Source: an uncultured Ruminococcus sp.
Lineage (GTDB): Bacteria > Bacillota > Clostridia > Oscillospirales > Acutalibacteraceae
Direction of reading: 5' to 3'
DNA: 6,819 nucleotides
Assembly (NCBI GenBank): GCA_937892835.1
Contig: CALBHM010000211.1
Coordinates: 1 to 6,819 of the forward strand
Part shown: positions 1 through 5,242 of the stretch, piece by piece
Numbering within the stretch: position 1 is the stretch's first letter
How the letters are laid out: each line of letters begins with the position of its first letter
Notes under the pieces: model-generated
Told to the model about the DNA's origin: nothing
The model's input: only the letters and a program-made list of their open reading frames with translations
Databases searched by the model: none
Made by a program: the position numbers and the translations under genes

Positions 1-231
1 ATCCGAGCCTATTCCTCTGAGCAGAACCATCGGGCAATGATTGTGGCAGTTTATCAAACCGGGCATGAGGATTTTTCCGCTCATGTCCTTTATTTCGTCA
101 AATTCGCCTTTCGGATCTTCCGTGCCGATGTAGCATATCTTATCTCCGTCAACGGCAAGAAAAGCGTTTGAAAGCACGCTGAAATTTTCGTCTTTTACAA
201 GTATATCTGCGCTTTTAAAAAGAATCTTCAT
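1..231 (-). CDS. Amidohydrolase, MtaD/SAH-deaminase type (N-terminal 77 residues, cut by window edge)
   Basis: This is the N-terminal part of a metal-dependent amidohydrolase; the rest lies beyond the left edge. The visible protein starts MKILFKSADILV, has the small beta-sandwich typical of the family, and then reaches PGLINCHNHCPMVLLRG at about residues 57-73. H63 and H65 form the HxH motif that binds the catalytic metal at the end of the first barrel strand. The continuation MVLLRGIGSD resembles 5-methylthioadenosine/S-adenosylhomocysteine deaminases and related chlorohydrolase-like enzymes, which deaminate purine derivatives. The start at 231 follows a GAGG site that sits just after the stop codon of the upstream lipase gene, leaving only 12 bases between the genes, so the two are probably co-transcribed. 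The superfamily is secure. The exact substrate is inference, because the residues that separate MTA/SAH deaminase from guanine or cytosine deaminases and atrazine hydrolases are outside the window. Confidence 0.85.
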   Translation of the reverse strand, partial: MKILFKSADILVKDENFSVLSNAFLAVDGDKICYIGTEDPKGEFDEIKDMSGKILMPGLINCHNHCPMVLLRGIGSD

Positions 232-243
232 CTGTTCGCCTCA

Positions 244-1842
244 TTAAAAAATATAATACTTCTTATCTCTCGGCTGAGAGTCGATCATCTTGAAAAGTGT
301 GTCGTAGAAATTGTGTGTTTCCTCTGCACCGACATTCATGCCGATAACCGTTCCGTGGTCGCCGGGCAGGGTCGGCATAACATTCCATTTGCCCTTGACG
401 ATATTCTCTGCGTCATACTCCTGATATTCGTCGCCGATCGGATATCTCGCCGAAACAACATTGACAAGTCCGTCATTCGGAAGCCATGTTTCGTCGATTT
501 TGAAATCCGTTTTAGTATTTGTCGAATATCTTCCCATGAGCGTTGCCGGAATAATCAAAACAGGCAGCGTCGAGCTTTTGGGGATCTGCTTTCCTGTCAA
601 AGCACTCGTTTCTGTTGTAAGATATGAATACGAGAAATAATAAACATTGTCAACAAGCTTGATTTTCTTGTTCAATTCCTGCGCTCCGTCGGGCGAAAGG
701 TCATATGCGGCATTGTCCGTTCCCTCGCTGAAAACGGTATTAATAATCGACTCTGCCTGGCTCTCCGTCGAAGCTCCGCTCATGCCGAACTGTTCAAGAC
801 GAAAATCATAGAAATCGCCTATCTGTGCCGACCTTGCAACTCCGCTTGCGGCATAAACAAGGCCGAGAACCGTGTTAACAAGCTTGCCCTGATCAACAAC
901 ATAGAAAAGCGTTGAGCCGTTATGGGGAGAACAAAGCGTTGTAACGCTGTTTATCCAATCAGCTTTACCGCCTGTGAAAAGGCCTGATGTCTCATCACCT
1001 GTTGCCGCCTTTTCCGCTTCGTCGCCGTACGCCATGAGTGAAGCGAGAAGTCTTACCGTCTCGCCTCCGAAGCTGTGACCGATGACATTGATCTTAATTC
1101 GCTGACCTCTCTTTGTCTTGCCGCCCCAGTTCTGCACAAGGGCATTTTCGGCAGTGTATTCCCTGCCGTATCTCTCGTGGCCGTGTTCCTTGCTGTGAGC
1201 CTCGCCGTAGTCAACCTTAGTTCCCGTCAGCTCTGCATAAAGCTCGCAAGTTCTGTCCCATGTGCTTGAAAAAGGACCGACCGAAGCAACGCTGACGCTG
1301 TAGCCCTCGGAATTAAGATATTCCGCAAGATTACCGGTCGAGCTGCCCCAATAGGGTGATGTTTGGTCAATCTGAGATTCCGGACCCCAGCCGCCGAGAC
1401 CGTGCACGAGCACATACGGGTACTGAACCGGGTCTTCGCTTATCTTAGAAAGAAATGCAGAATATCCGCCGAAGAAAAGCGGAGTTATCGCCGCAATGAC
1501 GATACATGCTGCAACAACGATTGCGACAATTTTTTTGCCCGAGAGCTTATGCTTTTTCTTTTCTGTGTTCTCCGTCGGAGCATCGGCTGCTTGATTTTTC
1601 GGTTGATCGTTCACCTGCTCGTCATCAACAAAAACAGGCTCCTGCTCATCCTTCAAAAGGAAATCGGTTGAAACGTCAAAGAGCTTCGCCATTGCAAGAA
1701 TTTTTTCAGAATCCGGCAACGCCTTGCCCGACTCCCATTTTGAAACCGACTGACGTGAAACATTGAGCTTCTCCGCCAGCTCATCCTGCGACCATTCCTT
1801 ATCACGGCGCAATATTTGAATCTTATCCGATATATTCATCAT
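244..1842 (-). CDS. Membrane-anchored fusion of an XRE-family HTH domain and a staphylococcal/Geobacillus-type lipase
   Basis: 532 residues in three parts. Residues 5-61 are a Cro/CI-type helix-turn-helix (SQDELAEKLNVSRQSVSKWE). Residues 65-103 are an acidic, polar linker ending in a Lys-rich patch (KKKHKLSGKK). Residues 104-125 are one hydrophobic segment; the positive patch predicts HTH inside and the C-terminal domain outside. Residues 140-520 resemble family I.5 lipases: YPYVLVHGLGGWG, VGPFSSTWDR, VDYGEAHSKEHGHERYG, nucleophile elbow GHSFGG (S257), SPHNGST, NDGLVN (D457) and GDHGTVIG (H496), a complete Ser-Asp-His triad. D196, H216, H222 and D376 match the spacing of the zinc ligands in Geobacillus lipase. 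The family's usual secretion signal is replaced by HTH plus TM. The AAGGGG site (1847-1852) is better spaced from the second ATG (1839), so translation may start at residue 2. The substrate (triglyceride, phospholipid or other ester) cannot be told from sequence. Whether the HTH binds DNA while tethered is inference. Confidence 0.92.
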   Translation of the reverse strand: MMNISDKIQILRRDKEWSQDELAEKLNVSRQSVSKWESGKALPDSEKILAMAKLFDVSTDFLLKDEQEPVFVDDEQVNDQPKNQAADAPTENTEKKKHKLSGKKIVAIVVAACIVIAAITPLFFGGYSAFLSKISEDPVQYPYVLVHGLGGWGPESQIDQTSPYWGSSTGNLAEYLNSEGYSVSVASVGPFSSTWDRTCELYAELTGTKVDYGEAHSKEHGHERYGREYTAENALVQNWGGKTKRGQRIKINVIGHSFGGETVRLLASLMAYGDEAEKAATGDETSGLFTGGKADWINSVTTLCSPHNGSTLFYVVDQGKLVNTVLGLVYAASGVARSAQIGDFYDFRLEQFGMSGASTESQAESIINTVFSEGTDNAAYDLSPDGAQELNKKIKLVDNVYYFSYSYLTTETSALTGKQIPKSSTLPVLIIPATLMGRYSTNTKTDFKIDETWLPNDGLVNVVSARYPIGDEYQEYDAENIVKGKWNVMPTLPGDHGTVIGMNVGAEETHNFYDTLFKMIDSQPRDKKYYIF

Positions 1843-1863
1843 TTTACCCCTTTCGACTTCTTA

Positions 1864-1883
1864 GTAAACAATGTCTGTTACAT
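1864..1883. promoter_or_regulatory. Candidate operator at the start of the HTH-lipase transcript
   Basis: Just downstream of the -10 box, around the expected transcription start, lie overlapping partial inverted repeats: GTAA...TTAC (1864-1881) and ATGT-N5-ACAT (1871-1883). The hexamer ATGTCT occurs here (1871-1876) and again 40 bases away (1911-1916), where it overlaps the -35 box; 40 bases is about four helical turns. This placement would suit autorepression by the HTH domain encoded downstream. The repeats are short and the region is AT-rich, so chance is a real alternative. Confidence 0.3.
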
Positions 1884-1888
1884 CAAAC

Positions 1889-1917
1889 ATTATATCAATT
1901 TTTTCATGTTATGTCTA
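1889..1917 (-). promoter_or_regulatory. Sigma-A-type promoter for the HTH-lipase operon
   Basis: On the minus strand a TAGACA -35 box (1912-1917) is separated by exactly 17 bases from a perfect TATAAT -10 box (1889-1894). It lies about 47 bases upstream of the lipase start codon and downstream of the terminator at 1939-1969, so it should drive the lipase and amidohydrolase genes independently of galactokinase. Confidence 0.8.
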
Positions 1918-1938
1918 TCAACTTGGGTTGTCTTTTTC

Positions 1939-1969
1939 AAAAAAAGCGTGTAAACCCGAGTTTACACGC
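1939..1969 (-). terminator. Rho-independent terminator of the VTT-galK operon
   Basis: A perfect 10-bp stem, GCGTGTAAAC (1946-1955) with GTTTACACGC (1960-1969), closes a 4-base loop. Read on the minus strand it is followed by seven T residues (1939-1945). It lies about 220 bases past the galactokinase stop codon, with a repeat element in between, and insulates the downstream lipase promoter. On the plus strand the tail is CCATTTTT, much weaker, so minus-strand function is preferred. Confidence 0.85.
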
Positions 1970-1990
1970 CCATTTTTCAAACTTTCTATA

Positions 1991-2144
1991 AACCCCTCAG
2001 TCGTGCCACGGCTCTGACAATCCACCGGACTGTCATTCACTGCGGTGTCGACACTTCGCTACCCTACAGATGCACCGAGATAGGTTTCTGCTGAAATTTT
2101 AGTAGCCTTCCCCTCAAGGGGAAGCCTTGGTAAAATTCTACTAA
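1991..2144. repeat. Modular hairpin-rich intergenic repeat, left copy
   Basis: This non-coding stretch begins AACCCCTCAGTC (1991-2002). It continues with a 28-base block starting GCCACGGCTCTGACA (2005-2032) that recurs in the same orientation at the right end of the window (6792-6819) with one mismatch. Further elements are the palindrome GTGTCGACAC (2045-2054) and the hairpin CTTCCCC-TCAA-GGGGAAG (2107-2124), which is enclosed by TTAGTAG (2099-2105) paired with CTACTAA (2138-2144). It has no ORF of note and no transposase. It sits between the galactokinase stop and its terminator, so it should be transcribed as part of the 3' untranslated region. It resembles the small dispersed palindromic elements common between genes in clostridial gut bacteria; that family assignment is from memory. 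Confidence 0.7.
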
Positions 2145-2188
2145 CCTCAAAACGAAACGGTTATTCTCTTTTACCTGCTAAAAACTAT

Positions 2189-3472
2189 TTAAAACAACTT
2201 TATTCCGCCGAAGGGTCTTACGGAAAGGACATAGCATGAACCCTTTGAGAAAACAGCTTCCATCTTCTCGCAGAAATCATCGAGCATATCGAGCGGAACA
2301 AAAGCCTGAATCGTTCCGGCAAATCCGCCGCCGTGAACTCGCCATGCGCCCTTGCCCTTGAGCAAATATTCGCACATTGCAAGCGCAACGGAAACGCTCT
2401 GATGCTCAACATCCTTTGACGTAAACACATTCTGATTATACATATATGATGAGCGGCCGCTCTCGGTTACAAGCTCCTTGAACTTTTCAAAGTCTCCGTC
2501 CTCAAGAGCCTTTACCTCGGCCTCGGCACGTTTGTTTTCGCCGTAAAAATGCATAGCACGGAGCACGGCACGGTCATTGACCTTTTCACGGACAAGTGAA
2601 ATATTCTTCATGAATTCGTCCTCGTCAACCTCACGAAGAACGCTCTTGCCGAACACTGCCGCCGCCTTTTCCATCTCGCCTCTTACCGCCGCATAATCAT
2701 CGGTAAGATCGGCATGATTTCCGCCGGTGTCGATAATGCAAAGCGCATGACCGCAGGAAGCAAAATCAAAATCGACCTTGTTAATAATCGGATTCGCAGG
2801 GTCTTTAAAATCAATCGTGATGAAGCTGCCGACGGAGCTTGCTGTCTGATCGAGAAGTCCGCACGGCTTGCCGAAATATTTATTCTCGGCGTACTGGGCA
2901 ATTTTTGCAACCTCAACGGGAGAAACCTTTCCGTCGTTATAAAGATGGTTGAGAATCGTTCCGATAAGCACCTCGTAAGCCGCCGATGAAGAAAGTCCCG
3001 AACCCGAGAGCACACGGCTCATGCTTGCGGCATTGAAGCCGCCGATGTTGTAGCCATGCTCCTTGAAGCCGGCGCACATTCCTCTGATAAGACCCGAGGA
3101 TTTTCCGAATTCCTCCGTGTGTACCTCAAGGTCGTTTATATCAACCTCGAGAGCGTCAAACTTAAACGACTTTTCAACGATAATTCCGTCGTCTCTCTTA
3201 GCAGCTGCGGCAACCGTATCAAGATCAACGCTTGCTGCGAGTACCTTACCGTGGTTATGGTCGGTGTGATTTCCGCCTACCTCGGTTCTGCCCGGTGCGC
3301 TGAAAAGCTCAATCGAATCGTTGTCGCCAAAAAGCTTAACGAACTCGTCGATTATAACTGCGTCTCTTTCTTTCTGATCCTCAACAGCCTTGTCGCTGAG
3401 ATAAACCTCTTTTAATCTTGCGTCGAATTCACCCGAAGCAAGCTTTGCTTTCAATGTTTTTGCATCAGCCAT
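2189..3472 (-). CDS. galK: Galactokinase (GHMP kinase family), clostridial variant
   Basis: A cytoplasmic sugar kinase expected to phosphorylate galactose at C1 with ATP, the entry step of the Leloir pathway. All GHMP landmarks are present in order: sugar-binding motif SAPGRTEVGGNHTDHNHG (residues 58-75), the phosphate-binding loop LSGSGLSSSAA (155-165), CGLLDQTASS (204-213) holding the catalytic-base candidate D209, and the C-terminal GGGFAGT (381-387). R62 matches the conserved catalytic-site arginine. The signature differs from the textbook GRVNLIGEHTDYN: the Glu of GEHTD is Asn here, although the following His and Asp remain. At 427 residues it is longer than E. coli GalK (about 380), mainly through about 50 extra N-terminal residues. 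The start is fixed by an AGGAGGAGG site 7 bases upstream, inside the end of the VTT gene, with which it overlaps by 8 bases. No other Leloir gene is in view, so another sugar substrate is possible. Confidence 0.9.
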   Translation of the reverse strand: MADAKTLKAKLASGEFDARLKEVYLSDKAVEDQKERDAVIIDEFVKLFGDNDSIELFSAPGRTEVGGNHTDHNHGKVLAASVDLDTVAAAAKRDDGIIVEKSFKFDALEVDINDLEVHTEEFGKSSGLIRGMCAGFKEHGYNIGGFNAASMSRVLSGSGLSSSAAYEVLIGTILNHLYNDGKVSPVEVAKIAQYAENKYFGKPCGLLDQTASSVGSFITIDFKDPANPIINKVDFDFASCGHALCIIDTGGNHADLTDDYAAVRGEMEKAAAVFGKSVLREVDEDEFMKNISLVREKVNDRAVLRAMHFYGENKRAEAEVKALEDGDFEKFKELVTESGRSSYMYNQNVFTSKDVEHQSVSVALAMCEYLLKGKGAWRVHGGGFAGTIQAFVPLDMLDDFCEKMEAVFSKGSCYVLSVRPFGGIKLF

Positions 3473-4208
3473 TGTTTTTCCTCCTCCTTGACTGGATCTG
3501 AACTATTTTGCTTATGGCAAGCATTGATACTCCCACTAACAGGAACAATAAAATGAACGGCAAAAGGAACGCCGTTGATAACGGGTTGAACACATTTCGA
3601 CCGATGAACGTGTAGGAAGCCAGCAGCGGTGAATATCCGACAAGCGAGAGCAAAAGGAAATATTCATACTTGAATCCCATTGCGCCGTAAAGCTTGCTGA
3701 CCTGGTTGACCGGGATTCCGGGAACAAGTCGGAACAGAGCCAAAAGCCATGGATTTCCCCTGCCGTCACGCTCAACGAGATATCGTACGGTCTCGCTCTT
3801 TTGAAGAATGCTTTGAACTCCGTTTGCGCCAACCTTTGTCCCCCAAAAATACTTAATTGAATACAGCACCGAGAGTCCGATAAGATTGATCGGAATTGAA
3901 AAATACGACGGGAACACGGCACTTGTTACGGCGCAAAGAGCCGAAACGGGATAAAGATAAATAGGAAAAACCGCCTTGAAAGCATAAAGGAAAATAACAA
4001 CAAGCAAAACAGAAAATTTCTCGTCCATGTGCTCAACCTTATATTCTGCCGAGGCAAGATACTCAAGATATCTCGAATACCAAAGCTGTATATCACTATT
4101 GCGTGAAAGAATCAACAGAACGATGAAAACTATACACAAAACAAAACTGATAATCGAAGCAATTTGCAGCAGCTTAATAATGCTATGGTCACGCTTATAT
4201 TTATCCAT
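3465..4208 (-). CDS. VTT/TVP38-TMEM64 (DedA-superfamily) membrane protein
   Basis: A 247-residue integral membrane protein. Hydrophobic segments lie at about 11-35, 66-88, 90-120, 182-203 and 212-235. The core FRLVPGIPVNQVSKLYGAMGF (159-179, a proline-rich re-entrant-like stretch) is followed by a Gly- and Tyr-rich helix ending FIGRN; this matches the VTT domain shared by TVP38/TMEM64 and DedA proteins. Known members move or scramble lipids such as undecaprenyl phosphate or phospholipids, but many bacterial TVP38-like proteins are uncharacterised, so lipid transport here is inference. The N-terminus is basic (MDKYKRDHSIIK) and the C-terminus is RRRKNNG, probably both cytoplasmic. The start has a GAGGAGG site (4216-4222) 7 bases upstream. 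It is the first gene of an operon with galactokinase; its last codons encode the ribosome binding site for that gene. Confidence 0.85.
   Translation of the reverse strand: MDKYKRDHSIIKLLQIASIISFVLCIVFIVLLILSRNSDIQLWYSRYLEYLASAEYKVEHMDEKFSVLLVVIFLYAFKAVFPIYLYPVSALCAVTSAVFPSYFSIPINLIGLSVLYSIKYFWGTKVGANGVQSILQKSETVRYLVERDGRGNPWLLALFRLVPGIPVNQVSKLYGAMGFKYEYFLLLSLVGYSPLLASYTFIGRNVFNPLSTAFLLPFILLFLLVGVSMLAISKIVQIQSRRRKNNG
3480..3488 (-). promoter_or_regulatory. Ribosome binding site of galK embedded in the VTT gene
   Basis: On the minus strand AGGAGGAGG lies 7 bases before the galK ATG. In the frame of the VTT gene the same bases are the three Arg codons near its C-terminus (RRRKNNG). The galK ATG (3472-3470) precedes the VTT stop TGA (3467-3465), so ribosomes finishing the VTT protein arrive on the galK start site. 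This supports translational coupling and fixes the galK start. Confidence 0.85.
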
Positions 4209-4258
4209 CGCCCTGCCTCCTCTCGTTTATAAACATAATTAACCATTTTAACTATATT

Positions 4259-4287
4259 ATTATACTTTTTTTCAGCGTTGAGGTCAA
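4259..4287 (-). promoter_or_regulatory. Sigma-A-type promoter for the VTT-galK operon
   Basis: On the minus strand a TTGACC -35 box (4282-4287) and a perfect TATAAT -10 box (4259-4264) are 17 bases apart, about 50 bases upstream of the VTT start codon. The spacer contains a run of seven A residues. No clear operator or galactose-regulator site was recognised. It is divergent from the riboflavin promoter, with about 57 bases between the two -35 boxes. Confidence 0.85.
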
Positions 4288-4343
4288 TAATTTTCTTTAT
4301 AATTTTGCCCAAAACATTTATTTTGAATTATTTTAAAAATATA

Positions 4344-4371
4344 TTGACATTTTTTGATACAGTGCTACAAT
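4344..4371 (+). promoter_or_regulatory. Promoter for the FMN riboswitch-ribU transcript
   Basis: A perfect TTGACA -35 box (4344-4349) lies 16 bases from a TACAAT -10 box (4366-4371), placing the transcript start near 4378, a few bases before the riboswitch. This is a strong constitutive-type promoter, consistent with control being exerted afterwards by the riboswitch. Confidence 0.85.
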
Positions 4372-4388
4372 ATAGACAAGTTAACAGT

Positions 4389-4509
4389 TGTCTTCGGGGC
4401 GGGGCGAAATTCCCCACCGACGGTAATGGGATTCAATCCACAAGCCCGTGAGCGAAAGTTGATTCGGTGAGATTCCGAAGCCGACGGTACAGTCCGGATG
4501 AGAGAAGAT
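4389..4509 (+). ncRNA. FMN riboswitch (RFN element)
   Basis: The leader carries the hallmark RFN segments in order: TCTTCGGGGCGGGGCGAAAT, TTCCCCACCGACGGTAAT, GCCCGTGAGCG, GATTCGGTGAGATTCCGAAG, then CCGACGGTACAGTCCGGATG and AGAGAAGAT. The closing P1 helix pairs GTCTTC (4390-4395) with GAAGAT near 4504-4509. FMN binding to this aptamer is known to switch off riboflavin synthesis or uptake genes; the ribU gene just downstream fits. The intrinsic terminator 23 bases after the aptamer indicates control by transcription attenuation. I did not find a convincing antiterminator pairing by eye. Confidence 0.97.
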
Positions 4510-4531
4510 TTGTATTCTTGAAAAAAGTAAA

Positions 4532-4563
4532 GTCCCGTACAGTTATTGTACGGGACATTTTTT
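4532..4563 (+). terminator. Riboswitch-controlled intrinsic terminator
   Basis: A perfect 10-bp stem, GTCCCGTACA (4532-4541) with TGTACGGGAC (4547-4556), has a 5-base loop and is followed by ATTTTTT (4557-4563). It lies between the FMN aptamer and the ribU start, the expected place for the expression platform. With FMN bound, transcription should end here; without FMN, an alternative fold should allow read-through into ribU. Confidence 0.9.
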
Positions 4564-4593
4564 GTTCGTTGGCAACTCTGACTGAATTTATTT

Positions 4594-4600
4594 GAAAGGG
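4594..4600 (+). promoter_or_regulatory. Ribosome binding site deciding the ribU start
   Basis: GAAAGGG lies 8 bases before the ATG at 4609. An in-frame GTG at 4600 overlaps the end of this site and so cannot use it, which favours the ATG. Confidence 0.75.
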
Positions 4601-4608
4601 TGTTGTTT

Positions 4609-5202
4609 ATGAACACAAAAGTAAAAAGTTTACGAATGGTAACGGTCACGGCTATCATGTCGGCTCTCTCGGCGGTGCTGATGTTTGTTGAATTTTCAAT
4701 CCCCATCATGCCGTCGTTCATCAAGCTTGACATTTCCGACCTACCGGCACTCATCACCTCTTACGCATTCGGGCCCGTCTGCGGAGTTGCTGTCTGCCTT
4801 GTCAAGAATCTCATTCACCTGCTTGCGACTCAAACAGCAGGTGTCGGAGAGCTTTCCAATTTCATTCACGGTGCGGTTTTCGTTTTCGTGGCCGGTATGT
4901 TCTACAAGTATCATCACAATCGCAAGTTCGCTTTTATCGGCGCAATGGCTGGTGACTTTGCGATGGCGGCAATGAGCTTTTTTATTAACTATTTCTTTGT
5001 TTATCCTATTTATTTCAAGCTTATGGCTCCCGAGGCAGCTATTCTCGGCGCATATCAGGAGATTTTGCCGAGCATTGATTCATTATGGAAAGCAATTCTG
5101 TTCTTCAACGTTCCGTTCACGTTTGCAAAAGGACTTATCAGCGTTGCAATAACCTTTGCGATTTATCCAAAGATATCGCCGATACTTAAAGGCAAAAAAT
5201 AA
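4609..5202 (+). CDS. ribU: Riboflavin ECF transporter S component RibU
   Basis: A 197-residue membrane protein that binds riboflavin outside the cell and works with the shared energy-coupling module (EcfT plus two ATPases, not in this window). About six hydrophobic helices are visible (roughly 10-30, 43-65, 84-100, 107-132, 136-148 and 158-187). The first helix has the small-residue pattern TAIMSALSAV typical of the surface that contacts EcfT. The stretches FIKLDISDLPALI (37-49), GVGELSNFIHG (78-88) and FAKGLISVAI (172-181) match the ECF RibU family, and the length is normal for it. The FMN riboswitch directly upstream is strong independent support for riboflavin as ligand. The start is the ATG at 4609, chosen from the GAAAGGG site 8 bases upstream. 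The gene is followed at once by a bidirectional terminator and is probably monocistronic. Confidence 0.93.
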   Translation: MNTKVKSLRMVTVTAIMSALSAVLMFVEFSIPIMPSFIKLDISDLPALITSYAFGPVCGVAVCLVKNLIHLLATQTAGVGELSNFIHGAVFVFVAGMFYKYHHNRKFAFIGAMAGDFAMAAMSFFINYFFVYPIYFKLMAPEAAILGAYQEILPSIDSLWKAILFFNVPFTFAKGLISVAITFAIYPKISPILKGKK

Positions 5203-5242
5203 AAAAATACGGACTGTCAAAATTCCGACAGTCCGTATTTTT
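5203..5242. terminator. Bidirectional terminator shared by ribU and the lipid kinase gene
   Basis: A perfect 16-bp inverted repeat pairs 5203-5218 (AAAAATACGGACTGTC) with 5227-5242 (GACAGTCCGTATTTTT), with an 8-base loop. The A/T ends provide a U-tract in either direction. It begins right after the ribU stop codon (5200-5202), and its last two bases are part of the stop codon of the convergent kinase gene (5241-5243). Confidence 0.92.

Noticed and set aside
313..1766. Several plus-strand ORFs of 60-100 codons opposite the HTH-lipase gene.
   Set aside because: They lie antisense to a strongly supported gene, have no ribosome binding sites or recognisable domains, and are Arg/Cys-rich as expected for shadow frames.
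1946..2144. Possible CRISPR array, because of several palindromes close together.
   Set aside because: The stems differ from each other and are not regularly spaced; no repeat unit recurs at a fixed interval.
4365..4757. A 130-codon minus-strand ORF across the riboswitch.
   Set aside because: It is antisense to the RFN element and the start of ribU; its translation includes the complement of conserved riboswitch sequence and shows no protein family features.
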